A stretch of DNA of 64,000 nucleotides from Blastobasis lacticolella (GCA_905147135.1 LR990044.1:15628122-15692121), one strand, 5' to 3'. Counted from the stretch's first letter, positions 1 through 10,080 are shown. The notes: generated from the sequence alone by a model not told the origin. Translations and numbers: made by a program.

Positions 1-1
1 A

Positions 2-388
2 GTTCAGACAACGACTCCTAGAATGTTGAATTCGATATTAAAAGGTCAGACAACATCGTCAAAGCCAATAATTTTATCTGCAAATATTTATCCTGCAAAC
101 CCGAAAAATGAAAATAACCAACTGATAGCCGAAACGACTACCAATGCTACTAAACCTAAAACAAAATTTTTAAATCTTCCAAATGTATGGGAAAATGTTA
201 AGAAAGTAACAAAAAGAGTTAGTAAAGTTTACGACAGTGCAAAGAAATTTTTCAACGGCGGTACTCAAAAACCGCCAGCAGCTCAACGCGAAATACCAAC
301 AAGTTATGCAAAAGTGCTATCAAGTGTGTCCATCTATTGTATTACTATTTGTTATATATTTACGACTACATTTTTACACCGATTTTGA
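2..388 (+). CDS. unrecognised lysine-rich ORF, open at window edge
   Basis: The frame is already open at base 2 and runs 128 codons to a stop at 386-388. The first in-window ATG is at 23. The product is rich in Lys, Asn, Thr and Pro, with a basic middle (VWENVKKVTKRVSK) and a hydrophobic, cysteine-containing end (SIYCITICYIF). That end may be intron read-through, because a GT lies at about 326 just before the composition changes. I recognise no family. It could be the 3' part of an exon starting outside the window, or chance. The LINE fragments immediately downstream make a transposon origin equally possible. Confidence 0.25.
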   Translation, partial: VQTTTPRMLNSILKGQTTSSKPIILSANIYPANPKNENNQLIAETTTNATKPKTKFLNLPNVWENVKKVTKRVSKVYDSAKKFFNGGTQKPPAAQREIPTSYAKVLSSVSIYCITICYIFTTTFLHRF

Positions 389-394
389 TAAAAA

Positions 395-514
395 TAGGTA
401 TAATACCTCGGCTACGGCGGCAGTGGCTTACGACGCGAGGATACCCAAGACCATGCGAAATGGAGGAAAATAAACCGGAAAGCGGACCCAGGCAGAAGAC
501 GGGACTAACGGTTC
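395..514 (+). pseudogene. LINE (RTE-like) ORF C-terminal fragment
   Basis: One frame encodes EDTQDHAKWRKINRKADP followed by basic residues and a stop. A neighbouring frame encodes PRLRRQWLTT. This matches the usual tail of RTE-like non-LTR retrotransposon polyproteins, where a GRPRxRWxD segment precedes a DRxxWRxxxRKADP segment. The pieces lie in different frames, so the fragment is degraded. It is a 5'-truncated LINE remnant on the plus strand. Clade assignment is by memory of the motif only. Confidence 0.5.
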
Positions 515-670
515 GGATGACGATGATGAGGTATGCCTCAGAACTAGTATATATACTTTCCTATTACATTCTTCGGTTAATGCTGGCGTTGTAAGATCTC
601 TTCAATGTCCAGCTGTAGAATTATTTGGAAATAATGTGTTAAATAGGTAATTTTTGTTTAAATGTGTAAT

Positions 671-870
671 TTGATTTTTGGGATAGAAACACTGGGTCCG
701 TGGGGACCGGTAGCTTATCGAATTTTTAAATTTATCTTAGCACATCTCGTCGAGGCAAGTTGTGAAAAAAATGCTGGTCTTTATAAGGCACAGCGTTTGA
801 GCATTGCCATTGAACGTGGTAATGCCGCCCGCATTTTGAGTTTAGATTTCTTAGTTTTAGTTAAGTTTTG
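671..870 (+). pseudogene. LINE ORF C-terminal fragment (ETLGPWGP type)
   Basis: The translation starts near ETLGPWGPVAYRIFK and continues through LVEASCEKNAGLYKAQRLSIAIERGNAA in separate stretches. This resembles the conserved C-terminal tail of an insect non-LTR retrotransposon protein, where ETLGPWG..A..LF and AQRxSIAIQRGNAA are recurring blocks. The frame is open for 69 codons from an ATG at 662, but the first residues and the tail after about 856 look unrelated. It is a truncated remnant and not a functional gene. Confidence 0.5.
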
Positions 871-975
871 ACAGTGTTCGAGTGATATTGTTTATTTTTG
901 TTTGAGGAGTCACAACACAATAATTTCAAAACGCAAAGTTGAATTGTATTTTTATAGTATAAATATTGTATAGAT

Positions 976-1055
976 ATTTCAACTCAGTTGTGCGCGCGGC
1001 CCTATGTGTGGGTGAACCTTAATACCTGGTATTTGGCGCACAACTGAGTTGAAAT
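976..1055. repeat. foldback/MITE, 20-bp perfect stem
   Basis: Bases 976-995 (atttcaactcagttgtgcgc) are the exact reverse complement of 1036-1055, with a 40-nt loop. Flanking bases (tagat and agata) extend the symmetry imperfectly. This is the size and shape of a very short MITE or MITE end pair. No target duplication was resolved. Confidence 0.6.
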
Positions 1056-1059
1056 AGAT

Positions 1060-1593
1060 ATCTTTAGTAAGGTGAGCAGCTTGCAGTGAATTAATAAGAT
1101 CAGGTTTCAAACCATTACTAAAAAGCCACCATTACTGTTCTATAAAAAATTACAAAATCTCTGTACCAATCATGGTGGACTTCTTTGATTCTTTTTTTTT
1201 AACTTTCTATTTGATAAGGGTCGCCAGGATTCTTGACGACAAATATATTTGATTAAGTGCGCCCCAAAAGGTGTTTTATATTTTATAGTGTAGCTAATTA
1301 AATTTTAAAATAAATATATTATTTTTATACATTTATTTGATTGATTTTTTCTGTGATTGTGTGTGTTTATGAGCGAACCTCTCTGTGTCCATCTCTGACA
1401 TACAAAAAAATGTGTGTGATGGATCGTATATCCAGCCAGATATTTCATTATACATATTGAGTGCTGGATACATAAAATGGTATTTACGGGTCCCCTGACC
1501 GAGCAATCGTCGCGGGATGATGTTACTTCGTTGTGATGAGAATATGCTGAAATACACTTGAATTGATTTAAACACAGAACTGAAACTAAATAA
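1060..1593. other. no recognised gene
   Basis: AT-rich sequence with a T-run near 1190. The open frames on the minus strand at 1305-1604 show no recognisable motif and partly enter the SINE at 1594. I see nothing assignable. Confidence 0.4.
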
Positions 1594-1808
1594 CTTGGCG
1601 TCAATATACCGGTTGTGCTCTCGCGCGCAATGGCCCGGGATACGCTCTGACTATGATCCAGGATGTGGCAGATCAGGCTACATCGAAGCGACTGTTATCT
1701 GACATCCGTAGCCCTGTTAACAGGGGAACCTGGCCAAATTGTGCAGGTTTCCTCACGATTTTTTCCTCACCGTAAGAGCATCGGTTAGTGATCAAGTAAT
1801 GTAAACTA
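1594..1808 (-). repeat. tRNA-SINE family A copy, head missing
   Basis: Carries the family body: gcgtcaatataccggttgtg, the gatccaggat block, ggggaacctggcc, and caccgtaagagcatcggtta. The tRNA-like head (box A/B), which should lie at the high-coordinate side, is absent. The copy is therefore 5'-truncated on the minus strand. It matches the full-length copy at 56,909-57,211. Confidence 0.75.
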
Positions 1809-3041
1809 ACAACAGTCCTGGCAGGATCACAAAGATGACTATGGATTTCGTATACCGTATACCGAAACTTACAAAGTTATTCATGGCTCTCTGCCGAAAG
1901 ATAGAAATATTTTGGGCAACCATGTGACAAATTTCTTTGAAAAATTTACGCAAATAAATCTGATATTTGATGCGACCATGCGCTTATTTTTTAGTTCTTA
2001 ACAGATTACAGCGTTATTTCTGGTTCACTCCTTTGCTTTTCTTGCTAACAGTCGGGTCTTCTTTTAAACTCGTTCGAATTGGCACAGAAGGAGATTAGTA
2101 CCCGAAGTAGACGATATTAATTTTCGTTCTTATGTGCGGCAGCCAAGGATATCATATGTGAGGACATGATGAACAGTAGGATCCAGCAGTTATCTAGAAT
2201 AAGAGGGACAAAAAAATATTCAAATATTTGTCATCTCCGCCATCTATGAAATATCTCGCCTTGATAACTTATGACACGGAAAAACAAAACACTAACAAAA
2301 CATAAAAAACCTAAATAGTGATGAAAATAGCAAAATTGCTGAAATTGATACACAAAAACCATGTAAAAATACCTTTCGAGGAATGGTAGCAGCCAGGAGA
2401 CTGCTCCGCCATAAAACCAAAGAGATACAGAGGTATGAAACCAAACAAACATTTTTACTTTTACCAATTAGGCATAAAGGGGGATCAATTTGAAAAAAAG
2501 TACTCCAGGCGAAATTTAAAACACTTGTAGAAAGTTCCAACCATAAAATAATGTCTTATTTCCCAGAAAATAATAAATAAATTTATTCATAAAAAACTTA
2601 AGCCTAAAATTACATGTTACTGTTACTTTTGTACGCATGAAAAATGCATGTACCGACAAAATTAAAGTTGTTTACAATAAATCTATGGCTAAGCAAACAC
2701 AATAAGGACTGAACATGCTAATTATCGTTAAACTAGATACCTAAACTAAGTGAGTGATTTACCTGTATTAGTCATCAAGGTTAACGGGACAATATAAATG
2801 TAGAATGATGAGCCATCAAAGCCAGAACGGCTAAACCCAAGAAAACAAACACCACAAAACTCAGAAAAACAATTACATTATATTTACATGCAAAATGTCA
2901 ATTCAAGTAGACTTATTATTATACTATAAAAACTTAATACAAAATTAATAAACAACTTTGTCAGCCATGCAAAATTTTAAATAAATGTTTTAACGAGCTG
3001 TCAATTTCCTGTACGTTAAACTATTGTTAACCACAAATTAT
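1809..3041. other. no recognised gene
   Basis: AT-rich sequence. Open frames on the minus strand at 2231-2540 are hydrophobic, mutually overlapping and without motif, and look like chance. Nothing else could be supported. Confidence 0.4.
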
Positions 3042-3100
3042 TTTTTTATGTTATACGGCAGACAAACAGGCAAGCGGGCACGATGGACAGGATGGATGGA
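3042..3100 (+). repeat. repeat family C fragment (poly-T + gcagacaaacaggcaagcgg)
   Basis: A T-run followed by atgttatacggcagacaaac and aggcaagcgggc. This is the conserved start of a dispersed family also seen at 17.1, 19.9, 40.6, 49.5 and 51.6 kb. The usual next block (acctgatgg) is degraded here. Confidence 0.5.
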
Positions 3101-3205
3101 ATAATTAATAAATAATAAATACTCGTACACTGCGCTCTCATACTTTAATAAAATATTACAATAAAATTGTTTTCGATCAATTCGATAATCTTTGATTTAT
3201 TTCAT

Positions 3206-3240
3206 ACTAGCGACCCGCCCCGGCTTCGCACGGGTGCAAT
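3206..3240 (-). repeat. Helitron 3' terminal hairpin and CTAG end
   Basis: On the minus strand CACCCGTGCGAAGCCGGGG then CGGGTCGCTAG, followed by host T. The CCCG/CGGG arms can pair. This is the replication-terminator-like signature of Helitron 3' ends. Confidence 0.8.
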
Positions 3241-3290
3241 GCTGATACTAAATACACTACAGAAAAACTGTGAACGTTGTATATAAAAAC

Positions 3291-3321
3291 ATAGCGGCCC
3301 GCTCCGGCTTCGCACGGGTAT
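3291..3321 (-). repeat. duplicate Helitron 3' hairpin inside the element
   Basis: The plus-strand tagcggcccgctccggcttc followed by gcacgggta closely repeats the terminal hairpin 85 bp away (tagcgacccgccccggcttc then gcacgggtg). It may be an older terminus captured by read-through, or a nested Helitron end. It lacks the complete CTAG, having only ATAG. Confidence 0.55.
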
Positions 3322-3536
3322 AAAATATATAGCCTATGTGATTAAAATCGATTCAGTAGTTTTGATTTATTCATTACTGCCCGTGGCCCGCACGCGTTAA
3401 ATTTGGAGTAAAACAATCCCCCTTTCCCTGTACCATGAAGATTTCCTGCTATCTTTGGAATATCTAAATTCATACACTACATTTTTACTTATTTACTTTT
3501 TACATTTTTAACTATTTATTTTATTTTTACAACATA

Positions 3537-3733
3537 TTACAGAATGTCTTTATAAACAACGTTCACAGCTTTCTTGTCATTAGACAATACAAACATGTTT
3601 TCTCTGGAGGTCACTCTTGAAAGAGCGACATACAGTTGTCCATGTGAAAAACAGTCAACGCTCAAATCTAAGCCTGCAACGTTGAAGGTTTGACCCTGCG
3701 ATTTATTAATGGTCATTGCAAAAGATGTCTTTA
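3537..3733 (-). pseudogene. Helitron helicase C-terminal segment, shifted frame
   Basis: In the frame after the stop at 3731, the minus strand encodes TSFAMTINKSQGQTFNVAGL, then HGQLYVALSRVTS and a tail ending KDIL before TAA at 3537-3539. These are the last conserved helicase motifs of the Pif1-like Helitron helicase (motif V-like KSQGQ and motif VI-like VALSR). They belong to the same protein as 3731-5320 and are separated from it by a small indel near 3730. Confidence 0.85.
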
Positions 3734-5320
3734 ACGTTTAAATTGGAAGGGTAAATCCGATGGTATCAGAGGGATTCGGGGAATCAATACATCTTCTCCG
3801 GTACCACATCCTGTGAGTATTGTGCACTCTATTATGAAAGTTTTCAATGATTTTACCAGCAAACGCGTGCCATTGCAAAGTTTAGGTGGATTCAGGTTTC
3901 TTAATAAAATAACAGGACAACCTACTATCAACACCATTTTGTGAGGAGGGAGTCCAGACGGGTTCAAAGAATTTAGAAATTCTGTAGGAAAATGAACAGC
4001 TTCTTCCAAATCGAGAACAGTATCGACCGAGTAGTATATTTTCGTCGGCGCATCAATCTTTGAAAGAATCAAGTTATTTACTTTATCTACTTGTTCGTTA
4101 GTTGGTGACAGAATCGCTCTTTCTTTAAACCAAGATATTGTCTTACAACTTATGTTATTAATGTCAGGATAGACATTGTAGACTAACTCTTGGATGTTGT
4201 CTATAAAAACGCAAAGGTTTTCTAGGTCAATCCTTCCCTCACTTTGTGTTAACTCTCCATTGCCAACTTTTAGCAGCATCTCTGGAAATAGCCTGTTCTC
4301 ACGTGAAGATGACGAAACCCTCATATTAGTTTTAAGCTCTAATTTATTGACATGTGGCCAAAGGTTGGATCTTTTTAGGCAAGCATTTATTTCGTCAGCA
4401 CGTGTTCCTCGAGTCACAACTGGTAGGATTTGACGGAAATCTCCTGAGAACAGAATTGTACATCCACCCATAGGTGAATTATTGTTGCGCAAATCGCGCA
4501 TTGTCCTATCCAGTGCTTCCACAGACGTCTTGTTTGACATGGTAGCTTCGTCCCAGACTATTAATGAACAGTCACGCATCAATTTTCCTGTATTGCTCTG
4601 TTTAGAAACACTACAGACGCTGTTATTATCATCGGTGGCGATTTTCAGCGGGAGCTTGAATGTGGAGTGTGCGGTTCGGCCTCCTTCCAAAAGCGTAGCG
4701 GCAATGCCGGATGACGCAACAGCTAACGCAATTTTTCCGATAGATCTCACTTTTTTTAAAAGCAGATTGATTAAAAATGTTTTTCCTGTACCTCCTGGGG
4801 CATCAAGGAAAAACAATTTCCCTTCATTGTTATCAATTATTGATAGTAATGCAGTGGATACTTTTTTCTGATCGATGTTTAATCGTGGCTCATCTTGAGC
4901 TATATTTTGTAAAAGTCTCGTTTGATCGTATGATGTTTCTCTTGTGTATTCGGCACTGTTAGTTAAACCTGAGTTAGTAGTATTAGCTGGCATCGGCAGC
5001 CCAAAATCCTTGATCGATTTACCCGAAAGTAATTGCACTACTTTGTTCAATTCCAATAATGCTTCGTCAAATATGTTTTGATCATATTGTACATCATCTG
5101 AGTTTAACTCTCGCCGTCGCCGAATCAGAATATCACTGGCCATATTTTCTTGAAATTTATTCCAGAGATCAACAGAATCAGTTACTTGACAAAACACTAC
5201 TATGACGGCAAATATATATCTTAATGATGTAGCTGAACTACAAACAGTTTTCCCAGTGAGAATCGTCTTCCAAGAGCCCCATAGCTTTACATGCTGCTTG
5301 ATAAGTATTGTAAACAACAC
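3731..5320 (-). pseudogene. Helitron Pif1-like helicase domain
   Basis: An open frame of 529 codons. It carries a Walker A at residues 174-181 (APGGTGKT), a Walker B-type WDEAT at 256-260 and the GDFRQILPVV block at 293-302, all typical of the SF1B Pif1-like helicase fused to Helitron Rep. In the family this domain unwinds DNA during rolling-circle-like transposition. Residues from about 24 (VCSSATSLRYIFAVIVVFCQ) align with the inter-domain segment. The first 23 residues are an out-of-frame overlap with the end of the Rep frame, so the real protein crossed from 5238-6453 by a frameshift near 5240. The last motifs lie in another frame (3537-3733). It is a broken copy of one long protein, not a stand-alone helicase. 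Confidence 0.88.
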
Positions 5321-6453
5321 CTTGTACAGTTCTTAGATGTGCAAAGGATGTCGGGCCTTTTACAATATGCAGTAACATTCTCAGATAAAAGCATTCGCTG
5401 TTGTTGGGATGAACCACGTAGACTCTGCCAAGAGCATCCGTTTTTTTTACTCCGGGGAAACCATCAACCGCAGTACCTTGTTTTCGCCGTTGAAAAGTTT
5501 TAGAACTCTGGTTCCATGTATAGTAACCTGGAACTCTGTCATATGTCAGTGTTTTCGCGAAATCATCTTGAGCACATAACTTGAAGAATGCTGTCAATGT
5601 TGTATCCCGCGGGTTATTAACAACTTCTTGTATATTGTTCTCTGTGAAATATACTCTTTGTCCATTTTCTAAATGAACTGCAAGGTGGACAATTGTGGGA
5701 GCCCGGTCGTGCACTTCGAATGATAAAATCCTCCATACAGCTTCAGAGCTGCAGATGTAACGTCCAGACTGATATTTTTCCACTTCATTTGGTGATTGTA
5801 TGCTGAAAGTGGCTTGATCACTGCCTTTATTAATGTACTTAGTAACATATTGAATTGACTTTATTGAATTGCACAACTCTACGTTGATGTGGGCATCGAA
5901 AATTTTCAAAAGGAGCGGATTATAGGGAACGATCCATCGGTTATCAATATCATGGTTTCGGACGGTAGCATTTTGCCCACCCTGTTCTGGCGATCGTCGA
6001 CGATATTTGGGATATCCGTCATCGCTAGTACTTGTTTGAGTTTGGAACGACTTCGGAAATTTTTTGCTGCATTTAGAATCTCGCATACATCGAGAATTCG
6101 GGTTTAAAGTCCCGCAAGGGCCGTGTACCATATGTTTCTTTACGATTTCGTACAGGATAGGATCTGCATCTTTATCCGGTAATTCAGCTGAAATAACCCT
6201 GTCAATTTGGTTTGGTCTAATTTTGTTCACTAACCACACCAACAGGTGTACATGTGGCAAGCCACGTTTCTGCCATTCTATTGTGTACAAATGACAGCGC
6301 GGCGGACCGAATATATGAGACTTGTTAATGAGGTGCAGGAGTTTCTGTACTTTTAAATGGAAGACTCTGTTAACTATATCGTATCTGTCTTGTGGAGTTA
6401 AATTGGTGTTAATATTTTCTTTGATTTCCGGCCAATTTGGGTTACACGTAAGT
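5238..6453 (-). pseudogene. Helitron Rep (HUH, Y2) domain
   Basis: The frame opens right after a TGA near 6453, with CNPNWPEIKENI, and continues through RGLPHVHLLVWL and IQYVTKYINKGSD to a stop at 5238. HVH (residues 13-15 counted from the TTG at 6290) is the HUH-type metal-binding motif. The two tyrosines of YVTKY (148 and 152) are the catalytic pair that nicks and joins the transposon ends. A cysteine-bearing segment (HGPCGTLNPNSRCM) follows the HUH motif, as in other Helitrons. About 13 residues normally found between the MTYV end of the preceding piece and CNPNW are missing, which implies a small out-of-frame deletion. The downstream break near 5240 separates Rep from the helicase. Confidence 0.88.
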
Positions 6454-7321
6454 CATGGCGTCTTGCGATTTTTCGTGTAAATATCGAGGTCCACCTGTGA
6501 ATGATGAAGGTAGTATAACCAACTGCCCAATGCCGTTGCGGTGTTCATTCGCCTGTAAAGCATCCTGAAGATGAACGTAATTTTCAGCTCTCAATTTAGT
6601 TTGATTATTACGGATGAAGGCCAATCTCTCAGATTCAATTTTCGCATATTGATCTACCAAGTAATGGTTTGTTAACATTCCATATCTAAGCAAAGTATTG
6701 AAATTGTTACGTCTTGTCATTATACGGTAGCAATAGTAGTTCATACATGACACTGTTTTACGCAGAGGTGTACCACCGATTGGGTCAACTTGAGAAATAT
6801 TAATTGCATAACCATTTTCTCCACGACATAGCATCAAAGGATATTGTAAGCTGTCATAAGATCTGTGTAACTCTGAAATTTTTTGCAAATTATCATCACG
6901 ATTATGCAATACAATATCTCTTTTGTCAAATTGCTGTCCAGCTATCACCACTGCTACTTCACTCGTGAAAGGCGCATTGTATCGTCCTCTGTGTTCTCCA
7001 ACAGGAACTTTATTTGCATGGATTACGACATTAAAGTCAGGAGTATCTGCTGGAACACTCTCAATCGCAGTTTCGAAAGACTGTATGTAGCAATTATGAG
7101 AATGTAACATATCTTGGAGAGATCTAATCAAATCTCTATCAATTGGCTGTGCAACACTTGTACACCGCGTAGATGCTTGTGTATCTGGATCTGCAATAAA
7201 ATATATTTGCAGAAATTTGTGATCATCGGGTCGAAGTGGTAGCAAGCTCCCAGCTAAGTGGTACACTTGCCCTTGAATTTTAAATGTAGGCATGAACCCA
7301 CGCTCAACGACTTGCTTACTC
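6442..7321 (-). pseudogene. Helitron helicase-like N domain, middle segment
   Basis: The frame runs from the piggyBac insertion point to a stop at 6442-6444. The first ATG at 7293 gives 283 residues starting MPTFKIQGQVYHLAGSLLP. Conserved family blocks include IQGQVYHLAGSLLP near the start, MNYYCYRIMTRRN and PSSFTGGPRYL. It ends KSQDAMTYV. The ATG at 7293 is not the true start: codons back to the TTAA (KSKQVVERGF) continue the protein from 8681-9351. The stop at the end arises from the deletion that removed the segment preceding CNPNW. Confidence 0.85.
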
Positions 7322-7325
7322 TTAA
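7322..7325. repeat. TTAA target-site duplication, left
   Basis: TTAA immediately precedes CCCTAGAGT at 7326. It matches TTAA at 8681-8684 after the other terminus. TTAA duplication is diagnostic for piggyBac-type insertion. Confidence 0.9.
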
Positions 7326-8680
7326 CCCTAGAGTGCTCGCGCTATGAGCATTTTGCCGCCCGCGACAAAAAAATCCTGTTATATTTAAAACGAAGCGTTT
7401 GTCAAGGTTAAGTGTCCTGGTAGCTGCCCCCTCGGACCTCACCTCCTTATTTTAGAAATTAGAAGAAATTCAGTGCGGGGGTTACCGCAGTAGGCAACGG
7501 TTGTAGTCTGTGTGCGGCGTTTGGCGGCATTTTGCTCACTGCGCGACTACTCACGTAAGTAAAATTCGTGTATCTAGTTTTTTACTGTTGTTGTAATATT
7601 ATTAGTTTTCAATGCGTATAATATTGTTTTGATGTAAATATCATAATAATATTGATATTTAGTTGGTTTTGATTAATTATAGGGCGTTTTGCTGATGAGC
7701 TGGTTGATAACTACCGAACAACTATAGTGAGCACTTTGCGAAAAAACAAAAAAGAAATCCCACCTTGCTTTCTAACTACCAAAGATAGAGTTGAGACGAG
7801 TACAATGTTTGGATTTGGTGAGAAGAAGGTTCTAATATCCTATGTGCCTAATAAAAAGCAAAAAAAGTGGTTCTGTTATTATCAACTTTACATGATGATA
7901 ATAAGATTGATGAGACTACCGGTGCTGCTGAAAAACCAGAAATTATTACATATTAAAATGGTACTAAAGGCGGAGTTGATGTAGTCGATCAAATGAAAGA
8001 AGAATATTCCGTCGGTAGAATGACTCGTAGATGGCCGATGCGATTATTTTTCTCAATTCTGAATATTAATAAATCAAATAATATTTTAACGACCTATGTT
8101 TTTGAAAGAAATTGCTCTGGCTATGTTTAGACCACATATAATTAGAAGATCCGACGTAAACACTTTGCAGAAACAGCTGACAAGCCAAATCGCGCGATTT
8201 GTACCATCGGAACATCAAAATATAACCTCAGGTAGAGAAGGTATATGCGCAGTATGTCCGTCCAAGAAAAATAGAAGAACCAAAAAAGGGTGCAATAGAT
8301 GCGCAAAGTTACTATGCAACGAACATTGTATGTACATGTGTCAGGACTGTTTTAATGAAATACATGTCGTAGATGATAAAAATGATTAATTTTGTTATTA
8401 AGTTTAATTTTCTTTTTTTTATGTTGGTTAACATATAAAGATGAAGTTACAATTAAAAAAAAATACCTAAGATTTCTGAAAGCATTTTTATGTAATACTA
8501 AGTATAAAACGTTAATAAATATTACTTTATCTGCTAGTTTATGTTTCATTCTATCCTATTAAATCATTGTAAAATTTATTTAACTATTATTTGCAAAAAA
8601 AAAATCATTTTAAGTATGAGCGGCAAAATGCTCCCCACGCGATCACTCACGTTTCACGGAAAGGCGCGACTACTCTAGGG
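7326..8680 (+). mobile_element. internally deleted piggyBac-like element nested in the Helitron
   Basis: A 1,355-bp element with terminal inverted repeats CCCTAGAGTGCTCGCGC (left) and GGCGCGACTACTCTAGGG (right), flanked by TTAA on both sides. A subterminal inverted pair, gagcattttgccgc at 7346-7359 and its complement at 8620-8633, extends the terminal structure. It retains only the C-terminal part of the transposase in two or three reading-frame pieces. The insertion splits the Helitron protein-coding frame. Removing it with one TTAA leaves that frame open across the junction, so the Helitron was already in place and open there when the insertion occurred. Confidence 0.92.
7700..8389 (+). pseudogene. 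piggyBac-like transposase, C-terminal remnant
   Basis: Codons from about 7694 read [20 protein letters not shown], then KEIPPCF and [15 protein letters not shown], the DDE_Tnp_1_7 region. After a frameshift near 7870 another frame reads [20 protein letters not shown], an in-frame stop, then [12 protein letters not shown], which contains the third acidic catalytic residue and the GVDxxDQ block. From 8096 the frame ends with a cysteine-rich zinc-binding tail ([29 protein letters not shown]), as in piggyBac proteins. The N-terminal half, including the first two catalytic aspartates, is absent. The element can only have moved with a transposase supplied in trans, and this remnant is not active. 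Confidence 0.85.
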
Positions 8681-8684
8681 TTAA
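8681..8684. repeat. TTAA target-site duplication, right
   Basis: TTAA directly after ACTCTAGGG at 8672-8680. It is the partner of 7322-7325. Confidence 0.9.
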
Positions 8685-9351
8685 AAGAGGTCATTTGAAA
8701 TGCGTTATTATAACGGCGTATATTGCGCATGAATTGCTTGGATTTCTGATGATCACCCGTAAGAAGAGATTGAAGTGGTTCAGGTGGAGGGAGAACTTCT
8801 TCTAATTTGACTTTTCCTTGTAAGCAACACATGCCTTTCGATTCGTCCTTGAATTTCAATGCCAAGCAATGTTCACACACTACTGACATAGTACCTATTG
8901 ATACTATACGATCGTTCTTGTAAGAAATCGAAGGATCGTAATTCATGGCAGAATTTTCTTTATTCACCCATGAATTAGTAACTCGTGCTGATGATTCTCT
9001 GGCTCTCTGTATTCGATGTCTTTCCCTAACTCGGCTGCGGTGAACCTCACGCTCTACTGAAGATTCTCTCTCTCTCTCAGCTCTATATCTATCCCGAAGC
9101 TGACTGAGGCGAGTCTCACGATCTACTGACGATTCTCTGTCCCTCTGAACCGTATGCCTATCTCGATCCCGGCTGCGGCGAATCTCACGCTCTACTGAAG
9201 ATTCTCTCTCTCTCTCAGCTCCATATCTATCCCGAGCCTGACTGAGGCGAGCCTCACGTTCCGTTGACGATTCTTCATCTCTTGCTGAACGTACTCTTCT
9301 GGCATTCACTGTACTACGACCTATATTCGAACGACGACGTCTTCCAGACAT
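8681..9351 (-). pseudogene. Helitron protein N-terminal segment with 23-residue repeats
   Basis: The likely start is the ATG at 9351 (MSGRRRRSNIGRS), with an alternative seven codons upstream at 9372. I prefer 9351 because MS-Arg-rich starts are usual for Helitron proteins of this type. Four tandem 23-residue units begin ESS(T/V)(E/D)RE. Copies 1 and 3 (RLSQ.RDRY) and 2 and 4 (RSR.R.RH) alternate, so a 46-residue dimer was duplicated. Then come the conserved CEHCLALKFKDESKGMCC segment and the start of the helicase-like N domain (LLTGDHQKSKQFM, IRRYNNAFQMTSF). The frame runs into the piggyBac end and stops inside it at 8647. The basic repeats could bind nucleic acid; that is inference. Confidence 0.8.
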
Positions 9352-9470
9352 GACTTTATAATTTCTGTACAAAATTTACTCAGTTCTATATGTATGATTA
9401 CCTATGCACAAATTGCCATATTATTAGTATGTGCCGCAGTAAAAAATATCTAAATTCTTACCATTTAGAA

Positions 9471-9700
9471 ACAAAAGATAATCAACAATCATAAAAACAA
9501 AAGATACCTATTCTATTCAGTTCTTTTTTTTTTACTGAAATACCTCAACTTAAACAACGATTTTAATTAAATTAAAAGTACTTAAAAAATAATTTGCTAT
9601 TCGTGCGACTAAAAACAAAAGATAATCAACAATCATCAACAACAAAAGATACCTATTCTATTAAGTACTTTTTCTGAACTTACATATCTCACCTTAAATC
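9471..9700. repeat. diverged tandem duplication in the Helitron 5' leader
   Basis: acaaaagataatcaacaatc occurs at 9471 and again at 9615, each followed by acaaaagatacctattctat. The period is about 144 bp. It lies between the putative promoter and the Helitron start codon. Confidence 0.6.
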
Positions 9701-9959
9701 ACGATTTTTGAAAATAATTTCTCTATTATTAAATTGATCTAACTGTAAATTTTAATCAAGATCTTAATAGAAAATTGCAATCCATAAATTATGGTTTTAT
9801 TTAATCTAATCTTATCTCACCTTATGTAGGTACTTATAATTACTATAAGTGCGATTTAAAAATTAACCTTAGAATAGAATATAATTTATATTTTAAAACT
9901 ACTATCATACAATTATTTATCGATACGTTGTCGCGCTGAAAAGCACGTTTTTATAACGC

Positions 9960-10080
9960 GTCCGATCGCTGCTAAATTCAAAGTGCTATAGGGAAAACCG
10001 CGGCCTCAGACGCGCTATTTATAGGCACGCTCTTGCCGCACCGGGCGGCCGGCCGGTACCGCCGCAAACGCTACGTCCTG
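9960..10080 (-). promoter_or_regulatory. candidate Helitron promoter with TATA box
   Basis: A sharply GC-rich block within AT-rich DNA holds CTATAAATAG on the minus strand (10015-10024), with GC-rich flanks on both sides. It points toward the Helitron coding start about 660 bp downstream. The position inside the element's 5' end fits its own promoter. Transcription start would be expected roughly 25-30 bp downstream, near 9,988. Confidence 0.45.

Noticed and set aside
2231..2540. Hydrophobic minus-strand frames as membrane peptide
   Set aside because: Aromatic-rich translation of T-rich DNA in overlapping frames; no signal or family likeness.
4194..4871. Plus-strand open frames opposite the helicase
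   Set aside because: They are antisense shadows of the Helitron helicase, whose motifs lie on the minus strand.
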